Positions 17,418-26,236 of a stretch of DNA of 64,000 nt are shown one piece after another (position 1 is the first letter of the stretch; every line of letters begins with the position of its first letter). The stretch is from Pseudomonas laurylsulfativorans (lineage in GTDB: Bacteria > Pseudomonadota > Gammaproteobacteria > Pseudomonadales > Pseudomonadaceae), in the NCBI RefSeq assembly GCF_002906155.1, contig NZ_MUJK01000001.1, positions 496,001 through 560,000 on the forward strand, in the 5' to 3' direction. The position numbers and the translations under genes were made by a program. The notes below the pieces were generated by a model. It was not told where the DNA came from. It did not search any database and was given only the letters and a program-made list of their open reading frames with translations.

Positions 17418-19088
17418 TCAGGCGCTGAGCATCTCCCTGACCTTCGCCGTCAACAGGTCGAAGGTAAATGGCTTGGTGATCATCTGCATGCCCGGATCGA
17501 GGAACCCGCCGCGCACCGCTGCATGCTCGGCGTAGCCGGTGATGAACAGCACCCGGAGCTCGGGTCGCAGTTGCCGGCCGATTTCCGCCAGTTGCCGGCC
17601 ATTCATGCCGGGCAGGCCGACATCGCTGATCAGCAGGTCGATGCGCTGCGCCGAATCGAGGATCGGCACCGCGCTATCGCCATCACAGGCCTCGACGAAG
17701 GCATAACCCAGATCGCTCAACACCGTGCTGACCAGCACCCGCACCGCCGGATCGTCCTCGACAATCAACACCGTCTCGCCATTACTGGCGAAGGGCGAAT
17801 GTACGAGGTCTTGTGGATGATCCTGGGGCAGGTCACCACCAAAGCGTGGCAGAAACAGACTGACCGTGGTGCCTTCGCCTACTTTGCTGTGGATGGCGAC
17901 ATGGCCGCCTGACTGTTTGCTGAAACCGTAGATCATTGACAATCCCAGCCCCGTGCCCTGGCCGATGGGTTTGGTGGTGAAGAACGGATCAAAGACGCGG
18001 TTGATGATGCTTTGCGGCATACCGCAGCCGGTATCGGTCACGCTGAGCACCACGTAATCGCCGGCATCGAGATTGCTGTGGGCTTGCGTGAAATCCAACT
18101 CCAGGTGCTGGTTCGAAGTGGACACCACCAGTCTGCCGCCATTGGGCATGGCATCGCGGGCATTGATCACCAGGTTGAGCAGGGCGCTTTCCAGTTGATT
18201 GGGATCGGCTTTGGCCACCCACAGCTGCTCGTCCAGTTGCATGTCCAGGCGAATGCTTTCGTTGATGCTGCGTTGCAACAACTCATCCATGGAGATCACC
18301 AGGGTGTTCATCTCCACGGGTTTGGAATCCAGCGACTGGCGGCGGGAAAACGCCAGCAGCCGGTGAGTCAGCCCCGCGGCACGGTTGGCTGAAGTCACCC
18401 CCAGATCGATCAGGCTGTCCAGGTCTTCCATTCGCCCCCGGGCCAGGCGTCGACGCAACAATTCAAGGCTGCCGATGATGCCGGTCAGCATGTTGTTGAA
18501 GTCGTGGGCGATACCGCCGGTAAGCTGGCCGACCGCTTCCATTTTCTGCGACTGGCGCAACGCTTCTTCGTTGTGGTGCAGTTGCGCAGTGCGCTCTTCC
18601 ACCTGCTGTTCAAGGGTCTCAAGGGTGTTTTGCAGGCGCAGTTCGCTCTGGCTCAGGTCGATCAGCCGGTCCCTGGCTTCGTACTGTCGTCGCCGCCCGC
18701 GCAATGCCGTGGTGACCAGGCTGATCAGCGTGACAGGGTGAAAGGGCCGTTCGAGGAAGGTCACGTTGCCCAATTGCGGGCCGAAGCGTGATGCCGGGTT
18801 CTGTTGCGGGCCGCCATGGTGCGTCATCAATACGATCGGCAGGTCCGACCATGCGGGCTGCTGTTCAATCAACCGGATCAGCGGTTCCAGGTCACCACCG
18901 AGCAGTGCCTCGGAGGAGATCAGCAGCAGGCCGGCACCCTGTTGCAGTTCTGCGCACAATCCTGGCAGGTCGCGACTGATCACCCCGTGAAACCCTGCCT
19001 CGTTGAGCATCATCAGGGCTAACTGGCTGTCGCGCCCTCGTGGTGCAAGGATGATTGCGCGTTCGGGCGTCGCTTGCATGGCCGTCAC
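17418..19088 (-). CDS. hybrid histidine kinase paired with the KaiC-like protein
   Basis: 556 residues: an N-terminal receiver-like domain (about 1-130) that lacks the usual acidic pocket, a coiled coil, a HisKA domain with H195 in [10 protein letters not shown], a HATPase domain ([22 protein letters not shown]), and a C-terminal receiver with D489. It is a cytosolic kinase of the same subclass as the PAS kinase at 57 kb. The GTG start overlaps the stop of the KaiC-like gene (GTGA), implying coupled synthesis and a shared pathway. An ATG nine bases further in is an alternative start. Confidence 0.9.
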   Translation of the reverse strand: MTAMQATPERAIILAPRGRDSQLALMMLNEAGFHGVISRDLPGLCAELQQGAGLLLISSEALLGGDLEPLIRLIEQQPAWSDLPIVLMTHHGGPQQNPASRFGPQLGNVTFLERPFHPVTLISLVTTALRGRRRQYEARDRLIDLSQSELRLQNTLETLEQQVEERTAQLHHNEEALRQSQKMEAVGQLTGGIAHDFNNMLTGIIGSLELLRRRLARGRMEDLDSLIDLGVTSANRAAGLTHRLLAFSRRQSLDSKPVEMNTLVISMDELLQRSINESIRLDMQLDEQLWVAKADPNQLESALLNLVINARDAMPNGGRLVVSTSNQHLELDFTQAHSNLDAGDYVVLSVTDTGCGMPQSIINRVFDPFFTTKPIGQGTGLGLSMIYGFSKQSGGHVAIHSKVGEGTTVSLFLPRFGGDLPQDHPQDLVHSPFASNGETVLIVEDDPAVRVLVSTVLSDLGYAFVEACDGDSAVPILDSAQRIDLLISDVGLPGMNGRQLAEIGRQLRPELRVLFITGYAEHAAVRGGFLDPGMQMITKPFTFDLLTAKVREMLSA

Positions 19089-20587
19089 CGGATCTCGTCC
19101 GCGAGCAACGGGTTGCTGGCCCCAAGATAGGTGGGGACGCCACGCAACACACCCTGGAAGGCTTCCAGCGGTTCACCGATGGTCATGCCCTGGGCGCTGA
19201 TGCGGTATTCCCGGATGGTCGATTCATGGCTGCCGGTACGTTTCTTGATGATCGAAATGGCCCGCCGTACCTTGCCCAGTGCTTCGAAGTAACGCAGCAG
19301 AATGACCGTATCGGCCAGGTAAGTGATGTCGACCGGGGCCTGCATGTCACCGACCAGGCCATGCTGGGCAACCGTCATGAAGGTCGCGGCGCCTTGGCGA
19401 TTGAGGTACAGCAGCAACTCGTGCATGTGCAGCACCAAAGCGTTCTCCTCTGGCATCGCCGCCTGATAGCCATTGATGCTGTCGATCACCACGGTTTTGA
19501 TATTGCCTTCGTCGACACAGCGCCGGACCCGGTGGGATAACTCGCCGGGAGAGAGTTCCGCCGCGTCCACTTGCTCGATCAGCAAATTGCCGCTGTCTTG
19601 CAGGGCTTGCAAATCGATGCCGATGTTCTTCATGCGCTCGAACAGCAACCCCATCTCTTCATCGAAAATGAACAGCGCGGCTTTTTCACCCCGGGCCACG
19701 GCAGCGGCGGCGAACACCATGGAGATCAGCGATTTGCCGGTCCCGGCCGGACCGAGAATCAAGGTGCTGGAACCGGTTTCGATGCCGCCGCCCAGCAGCG
19801 AATCCATTTCACGGATGCCGCTGGTCAATTGCTGACGCAGGTATTGACCGCGATGTTCGGCGGCCACCAGGCGCGGGAAAACATGCACGCCGTCGGCCAT
19901 GATGGTGAAGTCATGAAAGCCACCCCGGTACTTCTGGCCGCGGTACTTCACCACTCGGATGCGACGTCGTTCGGCGCCATAGTTTGGCGTCAATTCTTCC
20001 AGGCGAATCACGCCGTGGGCGACGCTGTGCACGGTTTTGTCCAGGGACTCGGTGGTCAGGTCATCGAGCAGCAGCACCGTGGCGTCGTAACGCACGAAAT
20101 AGTGTTTGATCGCCAGGATCTGCCGGCGATAACGCAGCGAGCTTTGCGCCAGCAGGCGAATCTCGGAAAGGCTGTCCAGCACAACCCGGGTCGGTTTGAT
20201 CCGTTCGACCACTTCGAAGATCTGGCGGGTCGCTTCGCCCAGTTCAAGGTCGGAGGAATAAAGCAGCGTCTGCTGCTGTTCGGCATTGAGCAGGCTTTCC
20301 GGTGGCGTCAGCTCGAAGATATGGACGTTTCCATCCATCTCCCAGCCATGGGACAAGGCGCCCTGGCGCAACTCGCGTTCGGTTTCGGACAGCGTGATGT
20401 ACAACGAGCGTTCACCGGCTTGCGCGCCTGCCAACAGGAAATGCAACGCCACGGTGGTCTTGCCGGTGCCCGGCTCGCCTTCCAGCAAAAACACATGACC
20501 GCGAGACAGCCCTCCATCGAGGATGTCGTCCAGACCTTCGATGCCGGTGGCGGCCTTGGTACGGTTCATATCGTTGAATAGAGACAA
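19085..20587 (-). CDS. KaiC-like double RecA-type ATPase
   Basis: 500 residues with two KaiC/RecA domains: Walker A GEPGTGKTT near residue 37 and GPAGTGKS near residue 280, followed by the KaiC-like C-terminal text ADTVILLRYFEALGKVRRAISIIKKRTGSHESTIREYRI. Where S. elongatus KaiC has the phosphosites S431-T432, this protein has T422-Y423 (DITYLADT). It overlaps a hybrid kinase gene and probably signals through it; no kaiA or kaiB is present, so a clock role is not implied. The TTG start is chosen because AGGAGAGGA precedes it; the ATG six codons later has no ribosome site. Confidence 0.9.
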   Translation of the reverse strand: MSLFNDMNRTKAATGIEGLDDILDGGLSRGHVFLLEGEPGTGKTTVALHFLLAGAQAGERSLYITLSETERELRQGALSHGWEMDGNVHIFELTPPESLLNAEQQQTLLYSSDLELGEATRQIFEVVERIKPTRVVLDSLSEIRLLAQSSLRYRRQILAIKHYFVRYDATVLLLDDLTTESLDKTVHSVAHGVIRLEELTPNYGAERRRIRVVKYRGQKYRGGFHDFTIMADGVHVFPRLVAAEHRGQYLRQQLTSGIREMDSLLGGGIETGSSTLILGPAGTGKSLISMVFAAAAVARGEKAALFIFDEEMGLLFERMKNIGIDLQALQDSGNLLIEQVDAAELSPGELSHRVRRCVDEGNIKTVVIDSINGYQAAMPEENALVLHMHELLLYLNRQGAATFMTVAQHGLVGDMQAPVDITYLADTVILLRYFEALGKVRRAISIIKKRTGSHESTIREYRISAQGMTIGEPLEAFQGVLRGVPTYLGASNPLLADEIR

Positions 20588-20700
20588 ATGAGCGTCCTCT
20601 CCTGACCTGGGAACGAGGCAGCCATGGGAAATATGGCCTTAGGCTGCCTTTTCACTTGACCCTTGGCCGGGACGACGGTTCAACGAAATGTCAGTTGGGG

Positions 20701-21756
20701 TCAAAGCCCCTGTTGTAACGACGGGTCATCGGGGTTCATCTGTTCGAGTTGGGCCGACAGGATCTGCACGTTTTGCAACTGCCCGCTTTCTTTCCAGTAA
20801 TTGATCAGCAGCACCCGGGCCTTGCGATCGTTGGGATGGCGCTGAACGATTTCCTGCAACTGCTTCTGCGCCGCTTCCAGCTCCTGCTCAGCGTGCAATG
20901 TGGTGGCCAGGTCGTAGCGGTAATCCCGGTTATTGGGCTCAAGTTCAACGGCTTTGGACAGGCCGAGCAGGGCAAATTCACTTTGGTCGTGGTGCAGCAG
21001 CCAGATTCCCAGGGCATGTTGCAGGTACGCCGAATCGGGTTGCGCCTGGAGTTGTTTGGCCAACAACTGCCGGGCGGCGTCGTTTTGGCCCTGTTTATCC
21101 AGCACTTCGATTTGCAGCACCAGCGCCGGCAGGTTGTCCGGCGCCAGGCGCAGGGTGTTGTCCAGCGCCTGTTGCGCTTCCTTGAGCTCGGCGTTGTGCA
21201 GGTGCAGCCGGGCCAGTTGGTACTGGTTTTCGGCGCTTTGCGGTTCGCTCTTGAGCACTTGTTCCCAGGCGTCGATGGCTTGCTCCAGCGGCCCGAAATA
21301 CAAACCGAGATCATCCGGGGACAACCCCAGCAGTGCGTTGATTGCAGCCAGCCGAACGCTTTGTTCGCTGTCATCGAGCAATGGCCCCAGCAATAGACTG
21401 CGCTGTCCGTTCGGCACCAATGCGCTGATGCTTTTGATCGCGGCGATACGGACCTCGGGCGACTCGCTCTGCAAATCCGCATCCGCCAGTTTCAAGGCCA
21501 CCGAGCTTGGATAATTGGGCAGTTCGGCATGCAGCCAGACACGACGTTTGGGGGACAGGTCCGGGCGACCCAATTGCTGATAGAGCACCCGCGCGGCACC
21601 CGGTTGACCGGCCCGGGCAGCCGCCAGCGCTTCGCTGTAACCATGCTTGATGGCGTCGGGCACCACCGGGGTAGTATCGCGCAGGGAAAACCACGCAAGG
21701 CCGATGACAAGCAGGGCGAAGAGGCTGATAAATAGATAGCGGCGGGACTTGGGCAT
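20701..21756 (-). CDS. membrane-anchored TPR-repeat protein
   Basis: 351 residues: one N-terminal membrane helix (about 7-25), a HEAT-like helical stretch (VRIAAIKSISALVPN, VRLAAINALLGL), then several TPR units. The TPR part includes AENQYQLARLHLHNAELKEAQQALDNTLRLAPDN and LGIWLLHHDQSEFALLGLSKAVELEPN. It probably projects into the periplasm and acts as a scaffold. Its partner is unknown and it appears monocistronic. Confidence 0.75.
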   Translation of the reverse strand: MPKSRRYLFISLFALLVIGLAWFSLRDTTPVVPDAIKHGYSEALAAARAGQPGAARVLYQQLGRPDLSPKRRVWLHAELPNYPSSVALKLADADLQSESPEVRIAAIKSISALVPNGQRSLLLGPLLDDSEQSVRLAAINALLGLSPDDLGLYFGPLEQAIDAWEQVLKSEPQSAENQYQLARLHLHNAELKEAQQALDNTLRLAPDNLPALVLQIEVLDKQGQNDAARQLLAKQLQAQPDSAYLQHALGIWLLHHDQSEFALLGLSKAVELEPNNRDYRYDLATTLHAEQELEAAQKQLQEIVQRHPNDRKARVLLINYWKESGQLQNVQILSAQLEQMNPDDPSLQQGL

Positions 21757-21941
21757 GCAGGAATCCGGAAGCAGCGAGCTTTTGCAAAGGCGCCAGCTTC
21801 GGTCAGGCCGGGCTTTGAGTCAAACCTTGAGTCGGTGCAAGGCGAACTTGACTGATTATTCGGCAACGCAATGGGATAAGCGTTTTTTAAAAGAAGTCCA
21901 GGAGGCAGGTATTTAAGCTGGATGGACATGCTCCCGCCCTA

Positions 21942-24900
21942 ATGGAAAGAAAATCAATGCTGCCTCCTAGAAATGCAACCTCTGTCTCGGGTTCGCCGAC
22001 CGCGCATTTCCTGCATAACGATCAGCAGCTGCAAAACCGGCTCTTCCAGGAGTGTTTGGGCGCAAGTAATAGATCGAAGACCCTGATCATCGACATTGGC
22101 AACTTGCCCAATGCTTCAAGGTTGAATGCCGACTTGCCAGCCCCGGTCTTGGCATGCCCGTCATTTATTGAATCCGCTGGTGACTTTGTCGATCAGGCGC
22201 ATCTTGACCGCGAATGGTCGGCGCTCAAGGACTATTTGAGAAGTACAACACTTTGCGAGCAGGAAGTGCTCGAAGTGCTGAACAGCGGCATCCTGCAAAC
22301 AGAAACAGGCAAGACGCTTGCGGGGTTATTGGCTGACGCGATAATGCGCTCGATAAGTCCGGGTAGGGAACTGACACGCACTCGACTGCAAGAAATCGTA
22401 AACGTGATTTGTCATTTGCCACCCACTCAATGGCAATCCGCATTGGGAGAAACCACAAGATTTATAAGCGGCCCCGGCGCAGAGGGCGTTGCAGGGTTTA
22501 TCCAGAAACAGCTGGATCTTGCGAATGTGCAACGAGATGAACGGATTGCAAACGGTGGCCTGGTAGAGGATGGCCAATGGGAAGCCATCAAGCAAATTGC
22601 CCAAAAGGCTCGTTCCTATATCCGTCGAACCGATAGCACGCTCGACGGCAAGCTGATGATGCTCGAAGACATGCGTGACGTACGTCCCACCCCTGACGAA
22701 GCACGCCAGGCATTGTCCGAACTCATTCACGAACTCAAGAACCCCGCGAACGAACTGCGCAAGCGTTGGCATCCAAGGTTTCCAGAGGCCGTCGAAGCCG
22801 TCCTTGATCAAATCAGGCCGGCTGAAACTGTCCGGCAGACCTGGCTGGAGTGGGTCGCCGGCCCCAGCTTGCCGGAAACTTTCTCGCGGGGATTGGGGGC
22901 GCTCCTGAGCATGATGACTTACTCAAAACCCGCGGACGCCCGCCCGCCGGCCGAGCACGGCCCAACGTTGTTGTCGCACCTGCAGACCATTGAGCGTAAC
23001 GCCGATTTTTTCTCAAACGTCACCCTCAACGGCCCACGCATCCCCGATGGTATTGCCGGAAAACTCTTATACGCCTGCAACGTGCTGGATACGTTCGGTG
23101 CGTTGAAGTTGGACCACAGTCATATTTCAACGTCCGGTCCCAGACCCGAACCGAGCAACCAGGCCTGGAAGAATGGCGCGAGCAAGCTTGCGGCTCAGCC
23201 ATTCTCTCCCGTGCCGGAGCAGCCGCAAGAGGTCCCACCGTCACTGAGTCAGTTCGCGGCACAAGTCGATGATGTTGTTCGCAAGATCGTCGGGAAGATG
23301 CTGCCGTGGGACAGTGCCTATGCCGATGCACTAGTGGAAATCGAGGACTTGATAGAGCGCTCGCCGGTTTATCAAACGACAACCGTGGCTCTAGGCGGCG
23401 AGCCATACGTTCCACTCGGGAACGCCCTGCCCGATATGGAAGGTTTAAAGGAACAGTTACAAAGCTGGCTTGGCCGAATGAGCGGCACGTTGATCAGCAC
23501 GGGTGTTGCCGTGATGAGCCGTACAGGTGACTTGATCGAGCGTAATCCGGGACGTTCTGCCGCAGCATTCAGTCTGTATGTGGCGCTGACCAATCTTTAC
23601 GCCCACTGGTTTTTGCCTGACCCCGAAACGCTCGAGCCCTCGCATCTCGATGTGACCATTACCCCGCAAGACCCCACCGACATTCTCAATGATGTAGGGG
23701 AGTTATTTGCAGACGAGCCGGACTTTGCCAAGGCAGTGGTGCAGCTTGTCAGCCAGTGCGAATACTTTGACCCGAGCGATGACCCTCAACTTTTTGAAGA
23801 CATCGAAACGCTTTTGCAGCTGCCCTTTCCGGGCATCCAGTATGCAACCTATCTGAGTTACCTGGAGGCAATCGCGGCACAGGAGGCACAGGAAGCACTG
23901 GATGAATCGGGTGAAGAAAGCGGTGCAGCGAGCGAATCACCGATCGATGTTCTGCTCGGATCGTTCCCGGATGATGTTGCCATTTCGGGTGCTCGCCACA
24001 AACGAAGCCTGGAACCAGGCACTGACCATAAGAAGATAGTCAGAGCGGTGATTAAATATGGCGCAATCGAGGTCAGTGCCAGTGATGCCCAGCACTTAAA
24101 GGATGAAGTCGCGCCTGGTTTTACCTTTGAGCAAGCCGTGGACAAGATTTACACCACGTTTGAAGCTGCCGCTGAAATGGCGGACCCCATCACCTACATA
24201 AAAAAATCCGCTTCAGCAATATTTTCTGAAGCCAGCACTGCGGTGGATAAAAAGGCTGGAATCAACCCGGATACGGTTGTTGAGGTGACTTACATAGGGC
24301 CTGATTCTCGAACTGTGCTGGGGGGACCTAAAACCAGGAATTTTACCTTGACCGAGCTGTGCATCAACGCACATCGAAAAGGTGTTCCACTCCTGGAACT
24401 GCCATTGATCAAGTGGCCGGACGGGATGTCTGAGCCGCTGAAAACAGCCATAGAACATGCCGACTTCCAGGACGGCTATAGAAAACTCATCTCGTCGACT
24501 TTAAATAGCCCGGATGTCGCTGAACTCTGGAAACTGGCAAAGGAACAGGAAATCAAGACGGTTGTTAAACGCCATCTGAAGTCTACCGAGTGCTCTGCTG
24601 ACGCCGCAAAAATCGCTAATGATTTTCTGAGTGGCAATGTTCATCCAAGCCTGGCAGTTGCCAACTCCAGGCGTGGTTTTTATGCAGCTGTTCCGATTTC
24701 CAACGCGGTTTATCTTGCCGGTGGCCCTTATAAGGCTTTGTTGGTACTGCTGGGCGGGGAAGGTAAAGTTGTCGAGTTGTCCTATGGTTCGGCACCGAAA
24801 CATACCCCCGAAGCGTTTGCAAAACTCAAGGAGGACATCTCGCAACGCATCGCCATTAAATACAACCATGATCGTGTAGACGACGATTATGTTTCAGTAC

Positions 24901-26126
24901 CGCCGGGTAAAGCGGGGCAAACAGGGTACGAACCCATTGTTACGACGGACCTGCCGTCCGAGGCAGTCATGGATCACCTTCACACTATTCAGGTGGAAAA
25001 AGTTCTTTTTGATATCGATGCGTTGGTAGCCACGAGCGGGGAGCTTTTGACGGATACCGCATTGAACATCGCGGGTCACTTGCTTCAAGCCCTATCCATC
25101 TGTGTCGGTTTGATACCAATGGCCGGTACAGCTGTGTCAGCCGCCGGTTGTGCAGCCGCCGCGTTATTGTTTGGCGTGGCCTCTTCAGGGATGGATGCGT
25201 TGCGCGCGATGGTCGCTGATGATCCGGCGATTGCGCAGGAGCATAGGCAAAACGCATTGTTCGGCGCGGTAGCCGAATTTGCCGGTCCCTTGGCGGGGAA
25301 GATAGTGGGAGCGTCACTGTCCAGGCTCAGCCGCCTGAGTATTGTCCGAAGCGTCATTCTGCGAATGGGCACAAAAGGTGCGCCTCAAACGATCATCAAG
25401 CAATCCGGGAAAATTCCGAAATGGCTACCCCCGGAAGTCAAGGCGTATTCAAAAACGTCTGCAAGCATGGAACTCAAGTTCAAAAACGCACAGGTCATCA
25501 ACAGGTTGAATCATTTGGGTGATGGACCCCATATCGCTCAAAAACTGATGGGTAAAGCACGGCATGTCTACTTCTCGGGTGCAAAAGAAGGCTATCTCTA
25601 CAAGGGATTTGTCATGCGAGGTGATATGCGACCGCCTAAGGAGGTTTTTAAAAATGGCTTCAAGTTGCGCACCCCGATTACCGATGTCAAACAGGTGAAT
25701 GGCATGAAAGGCGGTTTTGGGGGCGGGAAAGACGCCCTGGATATGGATGGCTTGGGTATTTCAACGTCTGCCTACTATAAAGAGGGTGGTGCGGGCGCCT
25801 TTTATTACGGTGGTGGTAGAGGAGGGTACACGTACGTCATTGATGGTAGACAGTTAAAGGGTTATGACCTGTATAAAAATCATAACTTTGGAAGTTCTAA
25901 TCCATCCAGGCTTGGATTCAAGCCGCTGGAAATCAACTATGGGAAGGATATCCCGGCCGGAAAGATACTGGGAGCGTATGACAGTAAAGGTGTTTTCTTT
26001 GCAAACCCCAAGGCCATTGAAAAGAGTGTCAAGCAAAGCGTTCCTGATCTGAATCTCAGCAAGGGTCAGATACCCAAGCCTTGGCTTAAGGTTAACTCGA
26101 CTTTGTTAGCCGATAGGCCGAAGTAA
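21942..26126 (+). CDS. large toxin-like protein with C-terminal pertussis/cholera-type ADP-ribosyltransferase domain
   Basis: 1394 residues without a signal peptide. The last 180 or so carry an R-S-E ADP-ribosyltransferase signature: R1226 in MRGDMRPPKEVFKNGF (compare YRYDSRPPEDVFQNGF of pertussis toxin S1), S1274-T1275-S1276 in LGISTSAYY, and E1330 in PLEINYGKDIPAGKI, matching the pertussis region around E129. The second acidic or Gln residue two positions before that Glu is Pro. Residues about 1040-1090 form a hydrophobic hairpin (LLQALSICVGLIPMAGTAVSAAG), possibly for translocation. The N-terminal 1000 residues are unrecognised, perhaps related to the middle modules of dermonecrotic-type toxins. 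The gene is visibly AT-richer than its neighbours, has no adjacent immunity or secretion gene, and has weak start signals (ATG at 21942 or 21957). Confidence 0.8.
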   Translation: MERKSMLPPRNATSVSGSPTAHFLHNDQQLQNRLFQECLGASNRSKTLIIDIGNLPNASRLNADLPAPVLACPSFIESAGDFVDQAHLDREWSALKDYLRSTTLCEQEVLEVLNSGILQTETGKTLAGLLADAIMRSISPGRELTRTRLQEIVNVICHLPPTQWQSALGETTRFISGPGAEGVAGFIQKQLDLANVQRDERIANGGLVEDGQWEAIKQIAQKARSYIRRTDSTLDGKLMMLEDMRDVRPTPDEARQALSELIHELKNPANELRKRWHPRFPEAVEAVLDQIRPAETVRQTWLEWVAGPSLPETFSRGLGALLSMMTYSKPADARPPAEHGPTLLSHLQTIERNADFFSNVTLNGPRIPDGIAGKLLYACNVLDTFGALKLDHSHISTSGPRPEPSNQAWKNGASKLAAQPFSPVPEQPQEVPPSLSQFAAQVDDVVRKIVGKMLPWDSAYADALVEIEDLIERSPVYQTTTVALGGEPYVPLGNALPDMEGLKEQLQSWLGRMSGTLISTGVAVMSRTGDLIERNPGRSAAAFSLYVALTNLYAHWFLPDPETLEPSHLDVTITPQDPTDILNDVGELFADEPDFAKAVVQLVSQCEYFDPSDDPQLFEDIETLLQLPFPGIQYATYLSYLEAIAAQEAQEALDESGEESGAASESPIDVLLGSFPDDVAISGARHKRSLEPGTDHKKIVRAVIKYGAIEVSASDAQHLKDEVAPGFTFEQAVDKIYTTFEAAAEMADPITYIKKSASAIFSEASTAVDKKAGINPDTVVEVTYIGPDSRTVLGGPKTRNFTLTELCINAHRKGVPLLELPLIKWPDGMSEPLKTAIEHADFQDGYRKLISSTLNSPDVAELWKLAKEQEIKTVVKRHLKSTECSADAAKIANDFLSGNVHPSLAVANSRRGFYAAVPISNAVYLAGGPYKALLVLLGGEGKVVELSYGSAPKHTPEAFAKLKEDISQRIAIKYNHDRVDDDYVSVPPGKAGQTGYEPIVTTDLPSEAVMDHLHTIQVEKVLFDIDALVATSGELLTDTALNIAGHLLQALSICVGLIPMAGTAVSAAGCAAAALLFGVASSGMDALRAMVADDPAIAQEHRQNALFGAVAEFAGPLAGKIVGASLSRLSRLSIVRSVILRMGTKGAPQTIIKQSGKIPKWLPPEVKAYSKTSASMELKFKNAQVINRLNHLGDGPHIAQKLMGKARHVYFSGAKEGYLYKGFVMRGDMRPPKEVFKNGFKLRTPITDVKQVNGMKGGFGGGKDALDMDGLGISTSAYYKEGGAGAFYYGGGRGGYTYVIDGRQLKGYDLYKNHNFGSSNPSRLGFKPLEINYGKDIPAGKILGAYDSKGVFFANPKAIEKSVKQSVPDLNLSKGQIPKPWLKVNSTLLADRPK

Positions 26127-26236
26127 CTTAAGACGCCGATATAACAAGCTGATGGAAGGTTTCCCCCGAAGCCGAAACCTCTCGTTGCACCCAAGCAGTG
26201 ACTACGCTTGCAGGAGATGTCTGGACGAGCATTCCC

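Noticed and set aside
21847..21880. TTGACT-like -35 element before the toxin-like gene
   Set aside because: No convincing -10 box at the right spacing was found, so no promoter is claimed.
24000..24010. RHKRS at residues 685-689 of the toxin-like protein as a furin-type cleavage site
   Set aside because: It fits R-X-K/R-R, but short basic motifs are frequent and nothing else marks this as a processing boundary.
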